Part shown: positions 48,371 through 55,530 of the stretch, piece after piece
Position numbering within the stretch: the stretch's first letter is position 1
Layout: each line of letters opens with the position of its first letter
DNA from: a virus
DNA: 64,000 nucleotides
IMG/VR virus record: IMGVR_UViG_3300001533_001295
Span: 1-64,000 of that record
Strand: one strand, 5' to 3'
Position numbers and translations under genes: made by a program
Notes under the pieces: model-generated
The model's database searches: none
The model's input: only the letters and a program-made list of their open reading frames with translations
Told to the model about the DNA's origin: nothing

Positions 48371-48639
48371 TGTTCAAATCAATAATTGCAGGTAAACGTG
48401 TAGCAGTTATTAAAGTTAGAGTTAGCTTGCGGGAAGTTAATTATTACGAATATAAGTTTAATAATTGGAAAAACACGGGTATAAATTTTTCTAGGGATAC
48501 GGGAGCTGCTTTAATGAAGCGATCTTCATCGTATTTTTGTTCCAGCGGTAGAACACTTAAAACGGTGTTTGTTTGTATGACGTTAGGAAATGGAGATAAC
48601 GTTGACAAAGTCGTACAGGTGTTCCCGTCGTATGATTGA
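48370..48639 (+). CDS. R-x-T-G-P array member 21 (divergent)
   Basis: 89 residues from ATG 48370, overlapping the remnant stop by one base. R-D-T-G-A at 42-46; the rest is Ser/Lys/Val-rich and only loosely similar to the other members. Confidence 0.5.
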   Translation: MFKSIIAGKRVAVIKVRVSLREVNYYEYKFNNWKNTGINFSRDTGAALMKRSSSYFCSSGRTLKTVFVCMTLGNGDNVDKVVQVFPSYD

Positions 48640-48666
48640 TAATCGTCTCAACGTAGAAATTCATCC

Positions 48667-48900
48667 ATGCTAGATGATATTGACAGCGACTCAGTTAATG
48701 TAGTCGTTACTGTAACGCGGTCTGGCGTTATTGACTTCTTAGTCAGAAAAAGATACACCGGACCTTACGCTATAATTAAAGATAGCATATGGTTAATTGA
48801 GTCTCACAGAGGATCTATGTGTGACTTTACTACTGTAATTATCACTGCTAGCGATAGGCGGCGGCGCTCAGCAGGTTTCGCGAGTGAGTGTCTTGATTAA
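48667..48900 (+). CDS. R-x-T-G-P array member 22
   Basis: 77 residues from ATG 48667. V-N-V-V-V-T-V strand, R-Y-T-G-P at 29-33, then S-I-W-L-I-E. Arg-rich C-terminus overlaps member 23 by 17 bases. Confidence 0.6.
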   Translation: MLDDIDSDSVNVVVTVTRSGVIDFLVRKRYTGPYAIIKDSIWLIESHRGSMCDFTTVIITASDRRRRSAGFASECLD

Positions 48901-49105
48901 GGATAATCGTAATTTGGTCTACGTAATTGTTAAAGCTAACAATAAATTTAGATTTAACCTTTGCAGGTACACAGGTGTCTGTTGTAACACACCTACGTAT
49001 GCGCTACTTATGCGCCTTAACGTTAATGATGTGTACGTAGATAACATTTGCGTAAAGTACATTTCGGCGTTAACGCACAAGATAGAAAAATCAACTCATA
49101 GCTGA
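48884..49105 (+). CDS. R-x-T-G-P array member 23
   Basis: 73 residues from GTG 48884. R-Y-T-G-V at 28-32 (Pro replaced by Val), then Y-A-L-L-M-R. Ends just before member 24. Confidence 0.55.
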   Translation: MSVLIKDNRNLVYVIVKANNKFRFNLCRYTGVCCNTPTYALLMRLNVNDVYVDNICVKYISALTHKIEKSTHS

Positions 49106-49115
49106 AGTGTTATAT

Positions 49116-49370
49116 ATGAAATTAACGCCGTTTATAGTAGATATTTCTCCACAGCAAAAGGCTAAAAACAAGCACGTAATATTTAACTACGATAACTACA
49201 ATCAATTTAGATATACTGGAGCTTGCTTAAGCACAAAAACCGACGTAGTCTTGAGAACGCCAACTTTAATAACACCAGAGCGACCGAAAGAACTTAGACT
49301 TAAACTAATTATTGTAGAATATAAAAAAACGCAGATTTTACCAGTTGCTTATCCTTGGACTCTCGAATAA
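49116..49370 (+). CDS. R-x-T-G-P array member 24
   Basis: 84 residues from ATG 49116 (GTG 49107 is upstream). R-Y-T-G-A at about 32-36, then V-V-L-R-T-P. Pro-replaced signature as in the neighbouring members. Confidence 0.55.
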   Translation: MKLTPFIVDISPQQKAKNKHVIFNYDNYNQFRYTGACLSTKTDVVLRTPTLITPERPKELRLKLIIVEYKKTQILPVAYPWTLE

Positions 49371-49380
49371 CGCTAATGTA

Positions 49381-49578
49381 ATGACGTTAGTTGTTGAAAT
49401 TAGTAACACGCTACGCATATCGTATTGCGTAGATAAAAAAACTAATTTAAAAATTATCACAGAATACAGATTTACTGGGGCTGCGTTTGTAGTTCGCGGT
49501 ATTTCTTATTTAAACAAAAAAAACACTTTATACTTAATACTTGACGTACGCAACAGAAAGGTAGCTGGTCTTGTGTAA
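49381..49578 (+). CDS. R-x-T-G-P array member 25
   Basis: 65 residues from ATG 49381 (TTG 49345 longer). L-V-V-E-I-S strand, R-F-T-G-A at 30-34, then I-S-Y-L-N. Close in shape to members 9 and 24. Confidence 0.55.
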   Translation: MTLVVEISNTLRISYCVDKKTNLKIITEYRFTGAAFVVRGISYLNKKNTLYLILDVRNRKVAGLV

Positions 49579-49582
49579 GCCA

Positions 49583-49729
49583 ATGGTAATAGTAACGATT
49601 CATTACTTAGAATATAAAATTAACGCAACTTATCCGCACAGATTGCGTGTATTGTGTGCAGCTTATGAACGTACGACTTACGGAAATTTACGCCATTATG
49701 TTAGAGATACCGGGTTATTTCTTGTTTAA
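49583..49729 (+). CDS. R-x-T-G-P array member 26 (truncated)
   Basis: 48 residues from ATG 49583 (MVIVTIHYLE…). R-D-T-G-L at 41-45, after which the protein ends in F-L-V. The region after the signature is missing, so it is probably decayed. Confidence 0.45.
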   Translation: MVIVTIHYLEYKINATYPHRLRVLCAAYERTTYGNLRHYVRDTGLFLV

Positions 49730-49732
49730 ACG

Positions 49733-49942
49733 ATGTGTAAGGTATTTAGTATGAATGAATTTGACGTTTTAAGCGTCGATATTTTTAGTGTCGATTATTT
49801 TATTTACGGAGATTACAACAAATACAGACACACCGGCCCCTCTGTAATTAAGAAACATGTAGTAGCTTTAGATAAGTATGTAGCCCATCCACGCATACCA
49901 GCCAGGATTGATGCGTCTAAAAAAATTACTGATTTTAACTAA
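49733..49942 (+). CDS. R-x-T-G-P array member 27
   Basis: 69 residues from ATG 49733 (ATG 49751 shorter). F-I-Y-G-D-Y, R-H-T-G-P at 32-36, then V-V-A-L-D-K. A canonical member. Confidence 0.6.
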   Translation: MCKVFSMNEFDVLSVDIFSVDYFIYGDYNKYRHTGPSVIKKHVVALDKYVAHPRIPARIDASKKITDFN

Positions 49943-49944
49943 GT

Positions 49945-50172
49945 ATGAAAAATATCAGAGTAACGGTAGGCATCGATGCTAGAAAAATAGCCCACAACAC
50001 AAGCATACATTTTTGTGTTTATTTTATTTACGTAAACTACGGCAACAAATACGACCGGTTTACCGGTCCTTGCGCGTCTTTTCAAGATGACACTGTCTCG
50101 ATCAACAACACCGAATTAGACTTAAAGAAAAAGACAGAACGCAGTTACTTAAATTATTTTTACCGCAGATAG
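49945..50172 (+). CDS. R-x-T-G-P array member 28 (last)
   Basis: 75 residues from ATG 49945. R-F-T-G-P at 38-42 after Y-V-N-Y-G-N-K-Y. Ends the array; the next genes are on the opposite strand and converge on it with only 6 bases between. Confidence 0.6.
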   Translation: MKNIRVTVGIDARKIAHNTSIHFCVYFIYVNYGNKYDRFTGPCASFQDDTVSINNTELDLKKKTERSYLNYFYRR

Positions 50173-50178
50173 TAACTA

Positions 50179-50421
50179 TTAAAAAGACTTGACCTCGTTT
50201 TTATTTAAATCAACATCAGTGTTGTTGACTGAGTTACCTAAATTAGAGCAAGAGCCAAGTATAGTTATTACGCCTACGACAACTGTAACCCAAGCAGCTA
50301 CTGTAGAAGGCTTGAGTACGTCTTTACCTTCTCCAGGTTCGTTTAAGTAATCTCCACCAACTACTTTGTCTATCTTATTTACGTTGTTGATGTTTATTTT
50401 AGTGATCTTATCTCTTCGCAT
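50179..50421 (-). CDS. Small membrane protein (minus-strand cassette)
   Basis: 80 residues, start at 50421. N-terminal 35 residues basic and Asn-rich; one membrane helix at about 41-57 (T-V-A-A-W-V-T-V-V-V-G-V-I-T-I-L-G) followed by G-S-C-S-N. Last gene of a three-gene unit. Function unknown; the layout fits a small inner-membrane protein. Confidence 0.55.
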   Translation of the reverse strand: MRRDKITKININNVNKIDKVVGGDYLNEPGEGKDVLKPSTVAAWVTVVVGVITILGSCSNLGNSVNNTDVDLNKNEVKSF

Positions 50422-50422
50422 A

Positions 50423-50725
50423 TCAGTCTACTTTATTATTAGTTTCTCCACCTAGATTACCTATAGAGTTTACTCGGTCTATATCTATGTTGACGTTGGA
50501 CTTGTTACTAATGATTTGTACTGAGTGAATTAAATTCTCATGCCTAGTACACAGGTGCTCAAACTTACTTTCTAACTTACCTATATCAGCTACACACCTA
50601 TCTATGTTTTGTGCGTGAAATCTCATGTTAGCTTTAAGGTTAGTGATGTCTGCGTATATAGCTGCAAACTCTCCTCTAAGCTTATCTAACCTGTCTATGA
50701 GTTCTACGTATCTAGTGACGTCCAC
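50423..50725 (-). CDS. Coiled-coil protein (minus-strand cassette)
   Basis: 100 residues from GTG 50725 (minus strand) with AAGG upstream. Regular heptad spacing of Leu/Ile across residues 5-75, so a coiled coil, then an Asn/Asp-rich tail. Lies between two membrane protein genes, one base from its downstream neighbour. Could be a spanin-like or exclusion component, not shown by sequence. Confidence 0.55.
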   Translation of the reverse strand: MDVTRYVELIDRLDKLRGEFAAIYADITNLKANMRFHAQNIDRCVADIGKLESKFEHLCTRHENLIHSVQIISNKSNVNIDIDRVNSIGNLGGETNNKVD

Positions 50726-50738
50726 GACTAAACCTTAA

Positions 50739-51386
50739 CTAGCTAGAGCATAGTAAATAATGTTTTCCGTCAAACATATATTTATGTACGTGCGTGTGTA
50801 TCTTACGTAGCTCATTATTACTTAAACCAACCTCCAATGTTAATTCTGCGTCATGTCTACAACTGGGTATAGCTAAAATTAGGTATAATTCTTTTATACT
50901 GTCCTCACTCAAAAACGAATTAACTTCAGACCCTACCAACTCTTCACACACCTTATTAAACTGTTCGGCAAATTCTTGTGTCGAAAAAATTACATTTAAA
51001 TTCTCGTCTATGATGATGAACTTTAAATGTGCTTCTTTTATGCCGTAGAGCGTAGTTATTGCTCGCTGGTTAGATCCATCCGCATCTGGGATGTAGCTTT
51101 CGGTTAAACCATCTATAGCTTTGTCTAAACTATCCTCTATCTTTTTTATGCGTAAATCTTCAAACACCATAAACACACACATAAAAGCCAGAGTAGACGA
51201 GGCCACGATCGTTATAGTTATCACTAAGCTGTTGTTTTGATTTAACTCTTGCTTAGTAACCGTGTCCAAGCTAACTTCTGCTGCGTAATTAATCTTGTAG
51301 TCGAGATTAAACAACGTAATAAATAGAATACTTATGTATACTATCGTTGTAGGTATTAAGTATTTATCGAATCCTAAAGTTGTCAT
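50739..51386 (-). CDS. Two-helix membrane protein with PAS-like cytoplasmic domain
   Basis: 215 residues from ATG at 51386 (minus strand). Membrane helices at about 10-28 and 54-76 with a short loop between, a charged linker helix, then about 115 residues with F-I-I-I-D-E-N-L-N-V-I-F-S-T, typical of the first strands of PAS domains. It resembles the input half of a sensor protein without a kinase. First gene of the only - strand unit in the window. Confidence 0.6.
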   Translation of the reverse strand: MTTLGFDKYLIPTTIVYISILFITLFNLDYKINYAAEVSLDTVTKQELNQNNSLVITITIVASSTLAFMCVFMVFEDLRIKKIEDSLDKAIDGLTESYIPDADGSNQRAITTLYGIKEAHLKFIIIDENLNVIFSTQEFAEQFNKVCEELVGSEVNSFLSEDSIKELYLILAIPSCRHDAELTLEVGLSNNELRKIHTHVHKYMFDGKHYLLCSS

Positions 51387-51507
51387 AACTAACTGCTCAA
51401 GCTTATCTTATTGTTAACAGGGTTGGTTTTCGCACCGAATTCAATTACCATTGTTTGATGGCTTTACGCCGACAATTGAAACTTACTCTATTCTAGGTAC
51501 AAGTAGC
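51387..51507. promoter_or_regulatory. Divergent intergenic region
   Basis: About 120 bases between the - strand cassette and the next + strand gene. It must contain the promoters for both directions. No copy of the 28-bp element is present. A longer start for the + gene (TTG 51451) would occupy half of it. Confidence 0.4.
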
Positions 51508-52101
51508 ATGTCTGACGAATTAGACGCTGTCCTTAACTATATTAGCTCTAAATTAAATAAGAGCAGCGCTATTCCAGCAGAAGAATTAGCGGGTGCGGCG
51601 CAGCAGATTCCAGGCCAAGAACCTCCTATGGATCCTGCTGCAGGCGGAGCTCCGCCAGTAGATCCCGCTACTGGTATGCCTATGGATCCGGCCATGATGG
51701 ATCCGGCCATGATGGATCCGGCCATGATGGATCCGGCTATGGCTGGCGGACCGCCTATGGATCCTGCGGACGATCCTATCTTAGGTGAGCTATTCGGTAA
51801 GTTAGATTTAGTAGTAAAGAAGAACTCACAGATCTTAACTCTCGTAGCTTCTATTGCAGAGGCTCTGGGAGTTCAGCCTAGCATTGCCGAGCTTCTTGAA
51901 GCTGGCGAGGACGTGGTAGATGAGAACGCCATGAAGCAGGCCAGCGTTCCAGAAGGTTACGTCGAAGTGCCTTACGGTTACTCAGACGGCAAACCTAGTC
52001 ACGTCAGCGATACGGTTGAAGACGTTAAGAACAGTCAGCATGAGAAGCTGTCCTCGTCTGCGGCTGTATTCAAGCGTTATCTAGCTACGAAAAACAAGTA
52101 A
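51508..52101 (+). CDS. Pro/Met/Asp-repeat protein, probably virion-associated
   Basis: 198 residues from ATG 51508 (TTG 51451 would add 19). A helical N-terminus, then D-P-A-M-M repeats encoded by four near-identical 15-base units at 51682-51741, then a helical part and a polar C-terminus ending R-Y-L-A-T-K-N-K. The repeats form a flexible linker. Function unknown. Confidence 0.55.
   Translation: MSDELDAVLNYISSKLNKSSAIPAEELAGAAQQIPGQEPPMDPAAGGAPPVDPATGMPMDPAMMDPAMMDPAMMDPAMAGGPPMDPADDPILGELFGKLDLVVKKNSQILTLVASIAEALGVQPSIAELLEAGEDVVDENAMKQASVPEGYVEVPYGYSDGKPSHVSDTVEDVKNSQHEKLSSSAAVFKRYLATKNK
51682..51741 (+). repeat. 15-base tandem repeat
   Basis: Four copies of ATGATGGATCCGGCC (first and last incomplete or with one change), each encoding M-M-D-P-A. 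Likely to vary in copy number by slippage. Confidence 0.8.
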
Positions 52102-52105
52102 AGCT

Positions 52106-52351
52106 GTGAAAAATAATTTATCAGCTGGCATTTTCTCTTTAGGCAGCGATCACGGTAAAGTAATATCTGGCGATGTTATCGTGATCTTCGACCAGTATGG
52201 GTCGCCTTTGGTAGGCGTAGATAAAGTAGCAAACAAGCTAACTCTTATCTGCACCCACGATAAGCCTGATGAAATGCGTCAGTTTTTAGCTAGGCATAAC
52301 ATACCAACTAATGTACCTAATGTAACTTCGGTTAAGATACCTCATGGCTGA
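52106..52351 (+). CDS. Small unknown protein before RNA polymerase beta-prime C
   Basis: 81 residues from GTG 52106. Mixed strands, no motif. Overlaps the polymerase gene by 8 bases, so the two are coupled. Confidence 0.6.
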   Translation: MKNNLSAGIFSLGSDHGKVISGDVIVIFDQYGSPLVGVDKVANKLTLICTHDKPDEMRQFLARHNIPTNVPNVTSVKIPHG

Positions 52352-54662
52352 TCTAACGTTTGGGCAATTAATTTTATCTAAAATTTTGCCGCCGGACGTT
52401 TATAGGCCGGGGCAATCTATAGATAAAAAATCTATAAATACTATTCTAGAAGACGTAGCTAGAAAGTATCCCGAACGTTACGAGGACATATCTTTCCAGC
52501 TACTTCAGCTAGGTAAAGACAGCGGTATAGCTCAAGGCGGCGCCAGCTTTGATATAGATGATCTTCTAACACCTCCGAAGGCTAAAATTAGGAGAGATAA
52601 ATTAAAAGACAAAATCAAGCTAGTATTAGAGACAGCTCCACCTGAAGCTAGAAATCAGCTGATAGTTGATATGCTTCAAAAAGCCAGAGATACTGACGTA
52701 GGTGAAGTTCACTCTGAGGCTGAGCAGCTCAAAAATAATTTAGCTATGCAGCTGAAAGGAGCTGGCCGAGGTAACCCTGTCAATTTAGCTAGATTAATAG
52801 CTAGCGATCTAATTTATTCGGACTCAGAAGGAAGTCCTATACCTGTACCTATTCTGCGTAGCTACAGCCAAGGTTTGACGCCCGGCGAGCATCTCTCCAG
52901 TGTGTTTAGTTCTAGGGGAGGTTTGATAGTTACCAAGCTAGGAGTAGGTGAGTCCGGGTATCTATCTAAGATGCTATCAGCAGGGGCTCACAGGCTGGCT
53001 GTGACCGACGTAGACGCCCCTGAAGATAGGCAGTGGCTAGCTAGCGCTAAAGGCTTGCCTGTAGATACCACTGACAACGACAACGTAGGATCCCTGCTGG
53101 CTTACGATGCAGGCCCTTATAAGAGGAACACGGTACTTACGCCTAAGATACTAGAAGATCTTAAAGATAAAGGCTACGACCAAATAGCTGTTAGAAGTCC
53201 TTTGACGACTACTGAGCCGGAAGGTGGCGTGTACGCTAGAGATGTTGGTTTAGATGAAAACCATAAACTAGTAGCTGTTGGCTCAATACCAGGAATACTA
53301 GCTGCTTCTGCTTTATCTGAGCCTTTAACACAAGGAGCGCTCAGCTGCTTATCAGTTGGTACTTTAGTCAGAATGGCGGACAAGTCTGAAAAACCTATTG
53401 AAGAAGTTGATATAGGGGAGTGGGTACTGGGCGCAGACGAGTTGGGAAGAGTGTTCCCTACACTTGTCACAAATATATGGGATCAAGGCAAGCAGCCGGT
53501 ATATAAGTACACTTTTTCTAACTTACCCAACTTAGCGCCAGTTGAAGTAGAATGTACCGAAGAGCATGTCGTACTTTTATCGGACGGCATGAACAATTCT
53601 AAAGAGCCTATCGGTCGTCGCTGCTCTAATAAGACTAACGATATTTGCGCTGTTTACGTAAGTAAAACCGACAAAGCTTACAGCGACTGCTGCGCACCGC
53701 TTAGCTGCGAGTATGTGGGTGAGCGGCAGTGCTACGACATTGAGGTGTCTAATCCGTCTTCGCTATTCGTGCTAGCTAGTGGCTTAGTAGTTAGTAACTC
53801 GAAGCACGGTGGAGCTACAGCTGGCGGAAACATATCCGGCTTTGCTCTTATAGAGAAGCTAGTTAATACACCTAAAGAGTTTAGAGAAGCAGCTACTTAT
53901 GCGTCTAAAGACGGCCAGGTTTCTGCGGTTAAACCTGCGCCGCAAGGTGGTAATTATGTGATTATCAGCGGAGAGAAGCATTACATACCTGCTTCTGCTA
54001 ATATAAATGTTAAGCTCGGACAGTCAGTTGAAGCTGGCGACAGACTCAGCTCTGGTCCAATTCACCCGCATTTAGCTGTCAAGTACAAAGGCTTAGGCGA
54101 AGGAGCTCGGCAGGTTACAAGTCAAATCGTTGAATCTATGCGAGATAGCGGTCTTAAAGTTCACCGCAGAAATGTCGAGCTTGTAGTCAGAGGGCTTCTC
54201 GACCGTGTACGCCTAACGTCTGAATACGGCGATTACGTTCCTGATGACGTAGTGCCTTACAGCCGTATAGAGAGTTCTTATCAGCCAAGGCATGGGTTTA
54301 AACGCCTACCATCTGCTCAAGCAGCCAATAAGTATCTAGAAACTCCTACACTGCATTACACAATTGGAACTAGAATTACTCCTTCGGTTATAAAGAATTT
54401 AAATCGATTTAAGATTGACAAAGTAGACGTACATGATGAACCGCCGCCATTTGAACCAGAAGTGGTCCGTGCGGTAGATTTATTACAGACGGATCCAGAT
54501 TGGCTCACTAGGCATTACGGTACAGGACTTCAAAAAGGTTTACTCAAAGCTGTCCATGAAGGCGACGTATCTTCTACAGATAGTACAAGTTTTGTTCCGG
54601 CTAGGGCTAAAGCTGTAGGTTTTGGTGACAATGAGCCTTTTAAGCTAAAACCACAGGTATAA
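52344..54662 (+). CDS. RNA polymerase beta-prime, C-terminal half, with mini-intein
   Basis: 772 residues (621 after splicing), continuing beta-prime where the gene at 28158 stops. N-terminal F-G-Q-L-I and S-F-D-I-D-D-L align with bacterial VGRALL and VGIDDM. R-G-G-L…S-G-Y-L-S-K-M-L (about 191-211) matches the bridge-helix start NSGYLTRRL. G-I-L-A-A-S-A-L-S-E-P-L-T-Q (about 317-330) matches the trigger-loop approach VIAAQSIGEPGTQ. The intein follows four residues later. After it K-H-G-G-A and the C-terminal jaw/clamp part. It would assemble with the fused beta/beta-prime N chain. Confidence 0.92.
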   Translation: MADLTFGQLILSKILPPDVYRPGQSIDKKSINTILEDVARKYPERYEDISFQLLQLGKDSGIAQGGASFDIDDLLTPPKAKIRRDKLKDKIKLVLETAPPEARNQLIVDMLQKARDTDVGEVHSEAEQLKNNLAMQLKGAGRGNPVNLARLIASDLIYSDSEGSPIPVPILRSYSQGLTPGEHLSSVFSSRGGLIVTKLGVGESGYLSKMLSAGAHRLAVTDVDAPEDRQWLASAKGLPVDTTDNDNVGSLLAYDAGPYKRNTVLTPKILEDLKDKGYDQIAVRSPLTTTEPEGGVYARDVGLDENHKLVAVGSIPGILAASALSEPLTQGALSCLSVGTLVRMADKSEKPIEEVDIGEWVLGADELGRVFPTLVTNIWDQGKQPVYKYTFSNLPNLAPVEVECTEEHVVLLSDGMNNSKEPIGRRCSNKTNDICAVYVSKTDKAYSDCCAPLSCEYVGERQCYDIEVSNPSSLFVLASGLVVSNSKHGGATAGGNISGFALIEKLVNTPKEFREAATYASKDGQVSAVKPAPQGGNYVIISGEKHYIPASANINVKLGQSVEAGDRLSSGPIHPHLAVKYKGLGEGARQVTSQIVESMRDSGLKVHRRNVELVVRGLLDRVRLTSEYGDYVPDDVVPYSRIESSYQPRHGFKRLPSAQAANKYLETPTLHYTIGTRITPSVIKNLNRFKIDKVDVHDEPPPFEPEVVRAVDLLQTDPDWLTRHYGTGLQKGLLKAVHEGDVSSTDSTSFVPARAKAVGFGDNEPFKLKPQV
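53346..53798 (+). other. Mini-intein in the beta-prime trigger loop
   Basis: 151 residues from C-L-S-V-G-T-L-V to L-V-V-S-N, followed by Ser. Block B-like V-E-C-T-E-E-H-V. No LAGLIDADG or HNH motif, so a minimal splicing domain. Penultimate residue is Ser instead of His. Host junction is Q-G-A-L-S / S-K-H-G-G, which corresponds to the E. coli trigger loop near M932-T934. Confidence 0.88.
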
Positions 54663-54664
54663 AC

Positions 54665-55516
54665 GTGACTTTAGATTTTCGTAAATCAGCGCTTTATCAA
54701 GCCATTAAAATAGCTAGATGCTGGAAAGGCTACGAACCTGTTCCAGGCATGAAAGCCTATGAACCTGGTTCATGCCGGCCTAAAGGCAGCAAGCCAGATA
54801 AGAAGAAGAAAGAAGTAAGCTCTAAGGCAGCTAACTATTTAATAAAGCTAGCAATAGATACCGCTCAATACGGTAGTCCGGGTCCTGCAGCTCGCCAGCA
54901 AGCTAGCGTACGAGATCCTAGAAGTCTGTCTTATTTAGCGGAGCCGGGGTTTGGCAATTGGATTTACTCTATGGGAGGTGCTATCAGGCACTCTATCCCA
55001 GGTATAGGTGGTTATCCTCATAAAAGTTTCTACGATCCTAGAACTACTTCATTAAATCACATGGATCCTGAAACTAGGCGCATTAGAGATTTACGTAATT
55101 CTTATAATAGATTTTGGGCTGGTTTAGGTTATACGTCTTCTAACACAGAGTTAGAGCAGCAGAGGGCTATGGACTACATACAAGCTGCTCGCCTAGGGGC
55201 TATTCCTAGAACAGCTATATTTGAGGCCGGCGAAGCTAGACCTCTACAAGATCCTAATTTTATAAGTGCTGCTAAAACAACTCACTCAGCTCCTGTTGCA
55301 CCTAGGCCAGCTCCAATAGCTGCCGGATCACCGCCTGCGACTTCTAACGTTACTCCTAATGCTTCAACTACCGCACAGCCGGCACCTACCGCACAGCCGA
55401 CAAGTAGCCGTCCAGCTGCTCCGGTTGATAACAGTCCAGTGAGGTTTAGAGCAGCGGATGGTATGGGTGTAGAAGAAGCTTTAAATAACGTAAGAAGATC
55501 TCATTCAAGGAACTAA
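54665..55516 (+). CDS. Unknown protein with Pro/Ala/Thr-rich tail
   Basis: 283 residues from GTG 54665, two bases after the polymerase stop. N-terminal C-W-K-G-Y-E-P-V-P-G and C-R-P-K-G, a basic linker, a central part rich in Arg/Tyr, and a disordered Pro/Ala/Thr tail. K-T-type strings as in other putative virion proteins. Not recognised. Confidence 0.55.
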   Translation: MTLDFRKSALYQAIKIARCWKGYEPVPGMKAYEPGSCRPKGSKPDKKKKEVSSKAANYLIKLAIDTAQYGSPGPAARQQASVRDPRSLSYLAEPGFGNWIYSMGGAIRHSIPGIGGYPHKSFYDPRTTSLNHMDPETRRIRDLRNSYNRFWAGLGYTSSNTELEQQRAMDYIQAARLGAIPRTAIFEAGEARPLQDPNFISAAKTTHSAPVAPRPAPIAAGSPPATSNVTPNASTTAQPAPTAQPTSSRPAAPVDNSPVRFRAADGMGVEEALNNVRRSHSRN

Positions 55517-55530
55517 GTTAGGTAAAATTA

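Larger units (their letters stand above)
43889..50172 (+). repeat. Tandem array of about 28 paralogous small genes (R-x-T-G-P family)
   Basis: From the end of nrdA to 50172 there are 28 consecutive short + strand genes (48 to ~95 codons) plus one chimeric remnant. Each encodes a basic, beta-rich protein with N-terminal strands (often V-x-V…Y-G), a central R-x-T-G-P (or -A, -S, -V, -L) and a following hydrophobic strand often with L-D or L-x-Y. Many overlap or abut (ATGA, TAATG). Members at 47446-48192 are close copies (Y-L-D-S-I-K-E-G shared). No family is recognised. Protein-level divergence with a fixed core argues for selection, not noise. Confidence 0.85.

Noticed and set aside
43889-50172. 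CRISPR array or simple tandem repeat
   Set aside because: There are no short identical direct repeats with regular spacers; similarity is at protein level between genes of variable length, and the only exact repeat is 49 bp at 48097/48200.
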